A stretch of 64,000 nucleotides of DNA from the NCBI GenBank assembly GCA_029876055.1, contig CM056877.1:806001-870000 (forward strand), in the 5' to 3' direction. Numbering within the stretch: the stretch's first letter is position 1; each line of letters starts with the position of its first letter. Below are positions 22,547-32,881 of the stretch, in pieces. The notes beneath the pieces were generated by a model. The model did no database searches and had not been told where the DNA came from. It saw nothing but the letters and a program-made list of their open reading frames with translations. A program made the position numbers and the translations under genes. Source of the stretch: Madurella fahalii. Its lineage: Eukaryota; Ascomycota; Sordariomycetes; Sordariales.

Positions 22547-23743
22547 CTACGAAAATGTGATATTTGGCGTACACTGCTGACCGAACACAGTAGGAATCCG
22601 AATTGTGAGCTGGATGCCGTCCCTCGTGGACTTGACGTCGAGGAAGATGTCTGAGGGACTTTCGCTCGGGTTTTCTTTCCTCCACGCCTCTGCATTTTGT
22701 CTCCTCTCCTCCTCGGTCCGTCTAGGTCTCGGCTGGCCTTCGCTAGACGACTGGGAACGTTGTTCCTCCTGCGGCGGCGGCTGCGGCGGCGGTGTTGGGG
22801 GCGGTGATTGCTTCTGCTGCTGGCCTTCGGGCTTGTCAGGCTGGTGCGCAGAGGGTGACCCAAAGAGCGGCTCTTTCTTCACGGGTGTTTGTTCGTAGGT
22901 TTCTCTTTCCTCTTTTTCCTTGCGATGCAGCGGGTTGTTGTTGTCGTGGAACTTGCCAACCACGTTGCCATTCGCGTCGATAATATTCCCCAGATGGTCG
23001 ACCATCAAGGAAGCTCTGCTTCTCCCCATCAGGTCGAACAAACTACGGGGCATTATTCCTGGCGTGGATTGCAGGCTTGCGCTGCTCCTCCGTCCAGTCT
23101 CGACGTGGGCGACGTAGCCCAACAGCTCCCCGTTGTCGCCAAGGATATCGCCCATATTGTTTGACACCCTTCGCCCGACGATCGACGGCAGGTCGCCGCC
23201 GGCGCGTGCCAGAACGTTGCCCGTCTTCTCATCTACAATGTCGCCGTACTCGTCTACCGTCTTCCCCATGAGGAGGGAGCCAACAAACGGCGAGAGTTGA
23301 GGCCGCTCCGAGGGGGATACTTGGATACCAGGTGAGATTCGCGGGATGCTGGCGATTTTCGGTATGGGGGCGACGTAGGCAGGTGTTCTTGCGCGCTCCG
23401 GGCTGTCTTGATGCTCAATGTCGGGTTGCCGGGGAGGGTCCTCGACGTCGCTCTCATTACCCCCTTGTCCAACGTCCCGAGCGTTTCCGATGTCTCCAAC
23501 ATGAACAATGTCGTTGTCGTCGTCGTCTTGTGGCTCACGACGAGGAGGCGTGCCTCGAGGCCGACCACTTAAACGATACTCAGATGTCATGGCTACCTGA
23601 TGGTCTCCCGTCGAGTCCCTTCGTCTATCTGGGCTCACTGTGTTGCCAAAGGGGTATTCTGCTTGTTTCTCGGTGAGAAGAGCGGTGTCTTGGCTATCTT
23701 CAGCTGATTGTGGCCAGCATGCACAGCTGCAGAATCCTCCCAT
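22547..23743 (-). CDS. DUF3659-related protein with putative lipidated N-terminus
   Basis: A single exon of 398 residues. It starts MGGFCSCACW, which fits the N-myristoylation pattern MGxxxS and has cysteines at 5, 7 and 9 suited to palmitoylation. The protein is therefore probably tethered to a membrane. The middle holds degenerate DUF3659 units (MGKTVDEYGDIVDEKTGNV, VGRRVSNNMGDILGDNGELLGYV, MVDHLGNIIDANGNVVGKF) like those of the gene at 18.4-21.1 kb. A Pro/Gln-rich stretch follows, then a C-terminus with DIFLDVKSTRDGIQLTIRIPT. The function is unknown. It is in tandem with the larger paralog, and a perfect TGACGTCA lies 165 bp upstream of the start. Confidence 0.78.
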   Translation of the reverse strand: MGGFCSCACWPQSAEDSQDTALLTEKQAEYPFGNTVSPDRRRDSTGDHQVAMTSEYRLSGRPRGTPPRREPQDDDDNDIVHVGDIGNARDVGQGGNESDVEDPPRQPDIEHQDSPERARTPAYVAPIPKIASIPRISPGIQVSPSERPQLSPFVGSLLMGKTVDEYGDIVDEKTGNVLARAGGDLPSIVGRRVSNNMGDILGDNGELLGYVAHVETGRRSSASLQSTPGIMPRSLFDLMGRSRASLMVDHLGNIIDANGNVVGKFHDNNNPLHRKEKEERETYEQTPVKKEPLFGSPSAHQPDKPEGQQQKQSPPPTPPPQPPPQEEQRSQSSSEGQPRPRRTEEERRQNAEAWRKENPSESPSDIFLDVKSTRDGIQLTIRIPTVFGQQCTPNITFS

Positions 23744-25062
23744 GAGTTAGCCAGCTAAAAACAGGACCGTGAAGAGCATCCAGAACAGGCATTAGTTTTA
23801 GAGCCCTTGATGTTTAGGTAAGTTGGATATGTGACCTAGAAGGGAGGTAGGCATTCGGAGTGTGTTGCGAGGTGAACGTGATAGGGGAGCGCGATACGGG
23901 AGCGCGATGACGTCACTGACCAAGAACAAGTCGCGGGGTGAAGTGGACTGGACGCGTCAGGACAAGCCACGCCGAGCACAAGCTCACTGGTCCGGGCCTG
24001 ACAGCGGCAGGTGGGTCGAGATGCACAGGTAAATGTGCAGAAAATAGAAGCCGGAAGGGAGGGGGGTGGAAGAAGGGCAGCGGCCCATCAGCTGGCCATT
24101 GTGGGAAAAAGTTGGTATGTCTTGCCCGTCTTGTTGCCGCGACTGGCTGAAAGTGGGCATGAATTCAGGCCCAAGAATTACATCAGCGGTGCGCGGGGCT
24201 AGAGGCAGGGGTGTGCGAACCCAGGGAGTGGCTCCGGCCGAGCGGTTGTGCAGCTCAAAGCGGAAAGTGAAACACAGGAAATAAGGCGTTTTTGAATGCC
24301 ATGCAGTTGGACGTGTTTGTGTCTCCGTCAGATAAACCGGTTTCTGCAAGGTCGAGCAGAGCCAAGCCCGACCCGAGACTTGCCAGTAGGTTGACGGGAG
24401 TGTGGTTAAGGTGTCAAGACCCGCTTCTCCGTGAACTTTGGCCTGCATTGGTGGGTGGGTGCCGGCCGCCTGAATCGACGTGTCTGTCGGGCCACTTTGC
24501 CCGGTTGGCATTTGGAGTCATCAAATATGCATCGGCATGTGCCGTTCCACGCTCGGCCGGCTCGCTTTCTCATCGTAAGGACACGAGGTCTCAGGTGGAG
24601 CCGGGTGATGCGACATATCGGGCCGTCGTGCTCGGCATAGATAAGCGATGTGGGATCCGATTTAAGTGTGGATAATCTCGACAGAGTTTGAGTTGGCTGC
24701 AGGAAAGCAACCTGGCAGGGGATGGATAGGGTTCGCCTGCAGCTGTGTGTCGCTAAAAGGCTGCCAAGGCCACCACTTGCTCGGGGCGCAGACGCTACTC
24801 AGCACATGATGTAATGTCGGGTACTGGACACACGGATATGCAAAATCATTAATGTCTTCTCTGGCACCTATTGATGCGATTTACTATATTGTATAGACAT
24901 CTGTGTTTGGAAACGCCTCGTATGAAATTGGATGCCCATTCGCCAGCTAACGTAAACCCGTTTACCATAACACAAGCCCGCCAATTACCCCTGCCACCAA
25001 ACCCGATTCTTGTACACGAACAGATGGAGCCTCTGAAGACTCGAGACCGGACACTAGTTGCT
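23744..25062. other. intergenic, promoter of the second DUF3659 gene
   Basis: Apart from the CRE at 23908-23915 I see no coding exon, RNA gene or repeat. The extreme right may hold the 3' UTR of the neighbouring small gene. Confidence 0.45.
23908..23915. promoter_or_regulatory. perfect palindromic CRE (TGACGTCA)
   Basis: The full ATF/CREB octamer lies 165 bp upstream of the DUF3659-related start codon. This is the only perfect copy I noticed in the window. In fungi such sites bind Atf1-type bZIP factors under stress kinase control, and that link is inference here. Confidence 0.55.
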
Positions 25063-25710
25063 TCAGTTCCTAAGGAATTAGCCCCTATACCCATCCGGAG
25101 TCCGCCACAGGTGCATCGCCCAGAAACCAATACGCGTATACAACACCCCCCCAGTCTTGAGTGCCTCTTGGTCAAGTTTCTCTACATCGACCTTTAGCCC
25201 GGGCAAGAAAACATGACGGGGAAAAGGAAACAAAGTCGGTAAAAGGTGGTCCGCTTCTAGAAGCTAGAGACGCGCGTCGGCATTTCAGGAGTGTAGCTTC
25301 GCGCACGCTAGTCTCTGGGGGAAATGAAAAGGGCTAAAAGGAAAGGTGAATACTTACAAGAGAGCAAGTTCTAGATCACCATGGATCTTTGCCTTGAGTG
25401 TGATTTCGACATCGAGGTTGAGATCGAGTCTGAGCCGGAGAGTATCGCTCTTGCCGCCGCCTCCCTTCTGGTCGACGGCGTTGCCTGCCACGCCGCCTAG
25501 CGCACCCGTCGCCGAGTTGACAAGGCCACCGGCCGTGTTTTGGACATTGTCGAGCGCGAGATTATCAAGAGGGCCTCCTCGTTGCTGTCGCTGGTTGCGT
25601 CTCCGCTGGGGAGGGGGAGCGTAATCCTCCGACTCTTCGCCCTCAGACTCATAAGTCTGCTTGGGCTGGCGCCTGGGCTTCTTCTCCTCGGAACCGCTTC
25701 GAGATGCCAT
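25063..25710 (-). CDS. small protein with alternating beta-type C-terminus (paralog A)
   Basis: Exon 1 is 25710-25358. It encodes a Lys/Glu/Arg/Gln-rich disordered start (MASRSGSEEKK) and a Gly/Ala/Asn stretch. It then encodes the motif LRLRLDLNLDVEITLKAKIH, which runs on through GDLELAL. The exon ends at a GTAAGT donor inside the last leucine codons. The proposed last exon is 25069-25063 (acceptor CCTTAG, branch GGCTAAT), adding Asn and a stop, for 119 residues. If the intron is not spliced, a stop codon follows at once. The paralog at 27.7-28.7 kb has the same C-terminal motif and an intron at the same codon position. No known domain is recognised. Confidence 0.68.
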
Positions 25711-26190
25711 TGTCCAGGTGAAATGAGATTTAAAATGCGGTGCTGATCAGATCTGTGCACAAGCTGCGTGTTATGGAAAGTTCGGATTGTCATTCTCAGG
25801 GTCCTTCGGGCCCCGAGTTGGAGGGCTATTAAAAGAAGACGTCCTGGAGCCCTCAAGAGGCCAAAACAGGATTCGAAGACGAGAATGGGCGATGAAGTCA
25901 TCGGCCTACCCTGAGCAAGGTGTCCGGCCCCGACAATTCGCCCAATCATCTCCAGGGAAGAACCGAGCCACTGGTGTTCTAGACGGACATTGGATGGGGT
26001 TCGACATCTGGCTGATCGGCGTGGCCGCATAAATCTGAACGGAACACAAATAATTTAACGCCGAGAAACGCCCAGTAAACCCACCCAGGCGCCCTAAACG
26101 CTATCTGCACTCAACTAACACACAACAACCGCGAGCGTCACTCCGTGCTGCAACGTCACCTTCACACGATTCAAGTTTGCCGCAGTTTGC
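25711..26190. other. intergenic between minus-strand genes
   Basis: This stretch holds the promoter of the small alternating-motif gene and the 3' UTR of the next gene. Nothing else was recognised. Confidence 0.5.
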
Positions 26191-27025
26191 TCATCCATTC
26201 TCGCCTTTGACGTATCGGCTCTCCATGCCAAACTGCAGTTTGCGGCGCAGCATGACTGGAACCCGCCTTTGAGGGCGACTACTTCGTTCACCCCCTGCTC
26301 CGTCCTGATCCTCAGTACCTTCCGTTTCTGGCTCCGTTTCGCTGCCGCCTTCGGATTCACTGCCCTCTCTCCTCGAACCTGCATCCCGATCCCACACAAC
26401 TGCCCACTTCTTGTTTTCCATCTGAACCGCTGCAAAGCGTGACGCGTCGCCTTCGAGCGTCAGCCACTGCTCGTCATCGCTCCAGTACCACGGCCCAATT
26501 GTGTGCCCGCCTAACGTGTCTTGCCGACCGCCGTGGCGTACCATGCCGTTATCTTTGTCGACAAATATCCAGTTGAGCATGGGCGGGTCGTCGGAGATGG
26601 TGCTTACAAGTCCGCGATGCTGCGCTTCGGACGGGTACGTGAAGTAATAGCCCGTGAACTTGTGACCCGGCATTGGAAATGCGGGATGGTCTATCCAGAG
26701 CTGCAAACCGTCAGTTCATTTCTTTCTTGAAGATTCCGGAAGATCCCCCAGCGCGCTCAATGTCAACCTGGTATTCCCTTGTACAGAGCTCAGACGTCCG
26801 CGCACACCGGTTGTCAAGGGATGTTGCAACAGAGTAACTCACTTTTCCCTCTTTCAAGACGCACCAACACTCGACCGGTTCTCTTCCATCGAGCGAAACG
26901 GTGACTGTGAGGTGGAATTTGGCCTTCTCCTTTGCTGCTGCGTCCGCCTTCTTCTGCGCGCTCAGGGCTTCGCAGACACCGATGGTGGTTGGGATGCCTG
27001 AGATGACCAGCAGGCCGATCACCAT
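26191..27025 (-). CDS. small N-terminally anchored protein, unknown function
   Basis: Two exons, 27025-26843 and 26700-26191, giving 230 residues. The N-terminus MVIGLLVISGIPTTIGVCEAL is a hydrophobic signal anchor, followed by a Lys/Ala helix. A folded part has short strands (FHLTVTVSLDG, ECWCVLKEGK, then LWIDHPAFPMPGHKFTGYYFTYP). It ends at about residue 165 with NKKWAVVWDRD, followed by an acidic Glu/Ser/Thr-rich disordered region and a basic C-terminus. The intron has a GTGAGT donor and a TTTGCAG acceptor, and joins GK to LWIDHP in frame. I recognise no named family. It lies between the two alternating-motif paralogs and is divergent from the right-hand one, so it shares a promoter region with it. 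Confidence 0.72.
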
Positions 27026-27651
27026 GATCTGTCCGTGTTGTCCCGGTTGGCTTGTATCGTGGCTCGAGTGTCGTTTGGACCGCCAGCTGTGAATGGCTTT
27101 GTTTCGAGTCTCAGGCTAGCATAACCCTTCCACACAAGACGAGTGCTGATAACCAATTCCTCGTCATATACCCCAGGCGTCCTCGCCACGATCACCAGAA
27201 CAGGCAGCTAGGCCAAGGTTCTTGCGCCCACCCCACCCCCATTCTGCCTAGGTCAATGCCGTGTTTTGGCCGAGCCGGCTGATTGGTAGTGTGGATGTCG
27301 GTGCCCCAAAAAGCTTGTTTCATTCCCCATCCACCTGATTAGCTCAACGGCAACTGCCCATGCAGGCATAACGTCATACCCTTTGATGCGCTGGCTTTGA
27401 CTCGTCTTTACCCCCTCACCCCATGTCGTCACCGGCCATGAGAAGCGTGATGCGGCTGGAGGCCTGTGGCCGGCCTGAAATCATGTTTTTGTAAGCTATG
27501 ATGCTACAAGGGTCTCTTGGCAGCTTGTCGGCCGGTTACCTGCCATGTAGGAAAAGGATGACTTTTTAAAGCCTCTTGCGACTACTAGCTAGACCAACGC
27601 TCATCCCAACTCTGCAAAAATTGTCAACTTCTGAATCAGACGATCACAAAC
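27026..27651. other. divergent promoter region
   Basis: This stretch lies between the start codons of the anchored protein (-) and paralog B (+). A CRE half site (ACGTCA, 27371-27376) is present. No exon was seen. Confidence 0.5.
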
Positions 27652-28711
27652 ATGGCGTCGGTGAGGCACCGAAAGGGAATTTCGAATACAGAGAAATCAG
27701 ATGGCTAACACAAATGCGACGACAGAATAAGCCCAACGAGCAAGTCCCAAAGCCGCAGGAGGAGGAGGAGGAGCAGCAAACGGCCGGACACACCAGCCAG
27801 CCTGAAACCGCTCAGCAACCACACACCGCAATAGCCGAGGAAGACGATGGTGGAGACGAGGCCAACAATCAACATGAAGAAGCCGTTGGCGGCGAGGACT
27901 ACGGCGAAGAAGACCCCGACGCCGAGAACCAGCAAGTCCTAGATGACGACTACCAGGAAGAAGATGGCGAGCAGTACGATGGAGAGGGTCAAGAGGAGCA
28001 AGAAAACGACGCCGAGAACCAGCCGGCAGACGAAGAATACCCGGCAGCCCAGGCCGCGAAGGAAGAGGACGATGAGCAGAGCCCAGTTTACTCGGAACCT
28101 GCCACCCCCAAGGACGATGAGAAGCCGCAGCCAAAGTGGATGCAGAAGCAGCCGCAACCGCAGCAGAACCGAGATCTGGAACCCCGCCGTCGACGCCGCC
28201 AGAGGCAGCAGGACCGCTACTACGATGACGACTACGACGACGAGGACGACCAGTTAGCGTATCGCCGACAGCAACAGATGCAGATGCGGCAGCAGCAGCA
28301 GCCGCAGCCGCAGGGCGACGGGGGCGGCAAGAACCCGCTGAAGCTGCGACTAGATCTGAACCTCGAGGTTGAGATTGAACTCAAGGCGCATATCCATGGT
28401 GATCTGACGTTGGCATTGCTGTATGTTGAACCTTTCCTTTTCCCCTCCCCAGCTTTCTTTACTTTCCCTTTCCTACAGCTGCCCAATTCCCCTCGGGCTG
28501 CATCCCTTCCTCACCCGAACCCCATGGTTTCGTTGAGGGGTTGAGGGAACCCGAGAACACCCTATTTCTTTCCCAGCCTTTTCCTTTGTATGACACAGGT
28601 TTCGTAAATGGAAGCTTATACTGTAGTCAATGATACAGCAACTAGAGAGAACACGTCGAGCTAACCATGTGTTTTCTGCCCCATTTCCGTTGCTTCAGGG
28701 AGGGATTGTAA
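27652..28711 (+). CDS. acidic Gln-rich protein with alternating beta-type C-terminus (paralog B)
   Basis: Three exons, 27652-27660, 27726-28420 and 28699-28711, giving 238 residues. The first exon is 9 nt (Met-Ala-Ser) with a GTGAGG donor. The acceptor at 27725 follows a GGCTAAC branch site. Paralog A also starts MAS. The body is highly acidic and Gln-rich (Glu/Asp clusters, polyglutamine), so it is probably disordered. It ends with LKLRLDLNLEVEIELKAHIH, running on through GDLTLALL, nearly identical to paralog A. A 278-nt intron interrupts the last leucine codon, and its acceptor at 28698 follows an AGCTAACC branch. The last exon adds Glu-Gly-Leu and a stop. Coding from the first ATG without splicing would end within 60 nt. 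The function is unknown. Confidence 0.7.
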
Positions 28712-30521
28712 TGCTACCTCCACCATCGTTGCCACCGTGAGCATTCGGCACGCATACTGGTCGAGTCTCTTTTTCGGGCAATTTGGTTTGATGGCAGGTT
28801 GGGTCGTGATGACTGGTCTTTGTAAGGGTCGCTAGTACTTAAGCAGAGGAGATGAAAGTTATTTTGTTTGGTTTTGTGAAGGCGGGGCGTTTAGGTTGGT
28901 CCTTTCGGCCCCTCCGTAGGAGAGTAGGGATGACGACGATGCTTGGATCCGAACCTACTGTTTACTCTCACAGTCGGAATATTTTGTAGGATATAGAGTC
29001 GTTGTTAAAGCCAATACCTGTTTTCTCTTTGTTGCAAAAAGGACTCATCATTACAGCGTTTCTACAATATACAACGTTGTCTCTTGTTCTAGTACCGTTG
29101 TGACTACCACCGGTTAATTGCATTCCAGCTAGAATATTCTGTACTTGAAAAGGAGGAAAAGGATGCCGGATCACCTTGTAAATTTAATTCGAACTGGGAT
29201 TCTGTGTTTCCTGGCGGGTTGACTTGGGAGCGGGTCTACACGTAGGCGTGATCTTCAACTCGGCACGACCGGGAAGGACCCGTTGTGGGAAGTCAGTAGC
29301 TTTCGCTTCGGGAGGCATCTTACTCACCCGGCAGTACCGAAATCGGACGGGGCAGCTGTGCCTGGCCGGTAAGCAACCACCGACTCCAGAGCATTTGGCC
29401 TGATCAAGATACCTTCCTTAATTAGCAATGATGAGGCCAGAACACTCACCCCATACCATTTTGCCAGCGGCTGGACAGACTACAGCACCTGGCGCTGATC
29501 AGCCCCAACCGCCTTGAACCAGCTCCTGGTCGAGCTGCCAGCGGGGCCGTTCCCGTAGGTACCGTATGCAGGACCCCGCCCCGCCTCATAGCCCAGCATA
29601 CGAAATCTTGGTGCTCCATTCGCACGCGTTAACCGGCGTTCGACGACGGTGCGAGTCTGCTGCAGGTGTTTCGCGCCTGCCACCCGATGAATCCTGCACT
29701 TGGCCGGCCCATGACACGGCGCGGGGCGCGGTACCTTAAACATAGGATACCCAGCGGACCGTTGCACCGGGAAAGTTTATACTCCGGATGAAGAACCCAA
29801 AGGCCTGTCGGGCCCATGGGATCGGATTGCCAGATTTTGTAGGCTAATTGGCTGGCTGCCATTGGCCCAGGTTTCCCCGCATAACAGAATCCCACGGCCA
29901 CCAAGGTCCATCGTGTCACCATGACCACACAGCCAGAGCATGAATCCCAACCATTAAGGGGCAGATATTGGGAGCAGCCCGGGGAGGCTTTAACCTGCCG
30001 CTAGAGAGTGCATGTCCCATTGAGCCAGGGAAAGAGATGTTACAATTCCAGCGCCACAAGCCCCAGAATCTTGTACCGGCTGTGAAAAGCAAGGAAAAGG
30101 TTCCAGACCTGTGGCCACCCACAATAACCATCGGCAGCGAATCGGGCGCTTCTGCGGCTTCCGACATCGCCACTAGATCACGGTCAGGAACCACTATGTG
30201 GTCCGTGCATACAAAGTCGACGTTGAAGTTACCCCACAATGGGCTGTCAAAAAATTTGAGAACAGCGACGACTCATACCGGCCACCGGCCCTGCAGTCGC
30301 TGCTTCTCCCGGCCAAGGTCAAGGGTTCTTTCTCCAAACCCACCAGCCCTCAAGACGTCGAGCCTATTGACTCTTCGCATTCATATGAAGGCGTCATTCG
30401 CCCGCGGGCCATATTATCGGTAACAGTTTATCTGTTGCGCTTTCTTTTCTCTTCTCTTTTTCTTTCCTCCTCTTGTAGTTGACTTCCTCTCCGCTCCTCC
30501 TCCCACCCCCCCCTGCCCGCG
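28712..30521. other. intergenic, ILV2 upstream region
   Basis: No gene was recognised over 1.8 kb. Just upstream of ILV2 there is a TGACTC (30368-30373), the core of the Gcn4/CPC1 site, and a long pyrimidine-rich leader (about 30425-30510). Confidence 0.45.
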
Positions 30522-32881
30522 ATGCTCCGTCAAACCAGCCGCGCCCTGAAGGGGCTGGCCGAAACTCGGCCCGGCCAACAACGAGCGCTCGCAATCTCGC
30601 AAAGAGCCACAGCCGTGGTCGCGAGGCGCAATGTGCCTTCCAATGTCAGAAATCAGACATCCTCGGCTGCGCCAAAGGCAACTAGCACGTACGTTTGCGC
30701 ACCCATACCGCCAGACCCCTCTACACTCGTGACTCACCGCAGAATTGACCGGCTAACTGTCACCTCCATGGCAGTACACGGCCGACGCCTAGCCCTGCTT
30801 TCAATGCCGCGGTCTCCGGGGACCGAGCCCATGTCCAGCCGCTCGTCAATCCCCGCAAGAGCGACATGGACGAGTCGTACGTTCCGTCGCCGACTACCCC
30901 GCCGCCTCGCGCGATCCTAGGAGACTGACAGCCCTACCCAGGTTCATTGGAAAGACGGGAGGAGAGATCTTCCACGAGATGATGCTCAGGCACGGTGTGA
31001 AGACTATCTGTGCGTCCACCGCCACTTCTCGCTGTCTCTGGTGATATGTTGGCTAACGGTAGGCCTGTGACAGTCGGCTACCCTGGCGGCGCCATTCTCC
31101 CCGTCTTCGATGCCATCTACAACTCGCCACACTTCAACTTTATCCTCCCGAGGCACGAACAAGGCGCCGGTCATATGGCTGAAGGTTATGCGCGCGCCTC
31201 AGGAAAGCCCGGCGTTGTCTTGGTGACATCCGGGCCTGGAGCTACCAACGTCGTCACGCCCATGGCTGATGCGCTCGCCGATGGCACGCCAATGGTGGTG
31301 TTTACCGGCCAGGTTGTCACGTCGGCGATTGGTAGCGATGCGTTCCAAGAAGCAGATGTGATTGGCATCTCCCGGTCGTGCACCAAGTGGAACGTCATGG
31401 TCAAGAGTGTTGCCGAATTGCCGCGGAGAATCAACGAGGCCTTCGAGATCGCAACGAGCGGGAGACCCGGCCCGGTCCTCGTCGACCTGCCGAAAGATAT
31501 TACCGCGGGCGTTCTCAGGAAGGCTATCCCTACCGAATCCGCCATCCCGATTATTCCAAGTGCGGCGTCTCGGGCTGCTCTCGAGTTGAGCAAGAAGCAG
31601 CTGGATGCTTCGATTCGCCGCGTCGCTGATCTCGTTAATATTGCCAAAAAGCCCGTCATCTATGCAGGGCAGGGTGTCGTCTGCTCAGAGGGCGGCCCGG
31701 AACTGCTGAGAGCCCTGGCGGACAAGGCCTCAATCCCCGTCACCACTACGCTCCACGGCCTCGGCGCTTTCGACGAACTGGATGAGAAGTCGCTGCACAT
31801 GCTTGGCATGCACGGCTCCGCGTATGCCAACATGGCGATGCAGGAAGCTGATCTCATCATTGCCCTCGGTGCGCGTTTCGACGACCGCGTGACTGGTAGT
31901 ATTGCCAAGTTTGCGCCAGTGGCCAGAGCCGCAGCCAAGGAGGGACGGGGCGGCATTGTGCACTTCGAAATCATGCCCAAGAACATCAACAAGGTTGTGC
32001 AGGCGACGGAGGCTGTCGAGGGCGACGTTGCTGCTAATCTTGCCCTTCTCGTCCCCCAGGTTGAGGCCAAATCGATGGCTGATAGGCAACCGTGGTTTGA
32101 TCAGATCACTGCGTGGAAGAAGAAGTGGCCCTTGTCCGACTATGAGCGGGCTGAGCGGTCGGGTTTGATCAAGCCTCAGACTTTGATCGAAGAACTTAGC
32201 AACTTGACTGCGGACCGGAAGGGGAACACATACATTGCCACCGGCGTTGGTCAGCATCAGATGTGGGCGGCTCAGCACTTTCGCTGGCGGCATCCCAGGA
32301 CCATGATCACTTCTGGTGGTCTGGGTACTATGGGCTATGGCCTTCCGGCAGCTATCGGGGCCAAGGTCGCGCGGCCCGATGCCTTGGTCATCGACATTGA
32401 CGGCGATGCCTCGTTCTGCATGACTCTGACCGAACTCTCTACCGCGGCACAGTTCAACATTGGCGTCAAGGTCATCGTGTTGAACAACGAGGAGCAGGGC
32501 ATGGTTACGCAATGGCAAAACCTGTTCTACGAGGATCGGTACTCTCACACCCATCAGAGGAATCCCGATTTCATGAAACTGGCAGATGCCATGGGTGTCC
32601 AGCACAAACGTCTTGTCAAACCCGAGGAGACAGTGGATGCCCTCAAGTGGTTGATCGAATCCGACGGACCGGCCCTGCTCGAAGTGGTGACGGACAAGAA
32701 GGTGCCTGTCCTCCCCATGGTTCCCGGTGGATCTGCCCTCCATGAGTTCATTGCCTGGGATAGTGGTATGTACATCTGTCTCGCGCCTTCACAAGCACTC
32801 TTTAGCTGACATGGGACAATAGCCAAGGACAAGCAAAGACGGGAGCTGATGCGGCAACGCACATGCGGTCTCCACGGTTAG
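30522..32881 (+). CDS. ilv2: acetolactate synthase catalytic subunit, mitochondrial
   Basis: Five exons, 30522-30688, 30775-30876, 30942-31009, 31074-32765 and 32823-32881, giving 695 residues. It catalyses the first shared step of valine, leucine and isoleucine synthesis. The first 55 residues are rich in Arg, Ser and Ala with no acidic run, which fits a mitochondrial presequence. The core begins FIGKTGGEIFHEMMLRHGVKTIFGYPGG. Visible motifs are PRHEQGAGHMAEGYARASGKPG with the catalytic Glu, TSGPGATN, the FAD-region GARFDDRVTG, and the ThDP motif DGDASFCMTL..NN. EEQGMVTQWQNLF contains the Trp used by sulfonylureas. At the position of yeast Pro192 (GQVPTSAIG) it has Val (GQVVTSAIG). A TGACTCA lies in intron 1. 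The regulatory subunit ILV6 is not in the window. Confidence 0.97.
30730..30736 (+). promoter_or_regulatory. TGACTCA, Gcn4/CPC1-type site in ILV2 intron 1
   Basis: This is a perfect match to the site of the general amino-acid control bZIP factor (yeast Gcn4, Neurospora CPC1). ILV genes are classic targets, but an intronic position is unusual and a 7-bp match can be chance. Confidence 0.4.
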
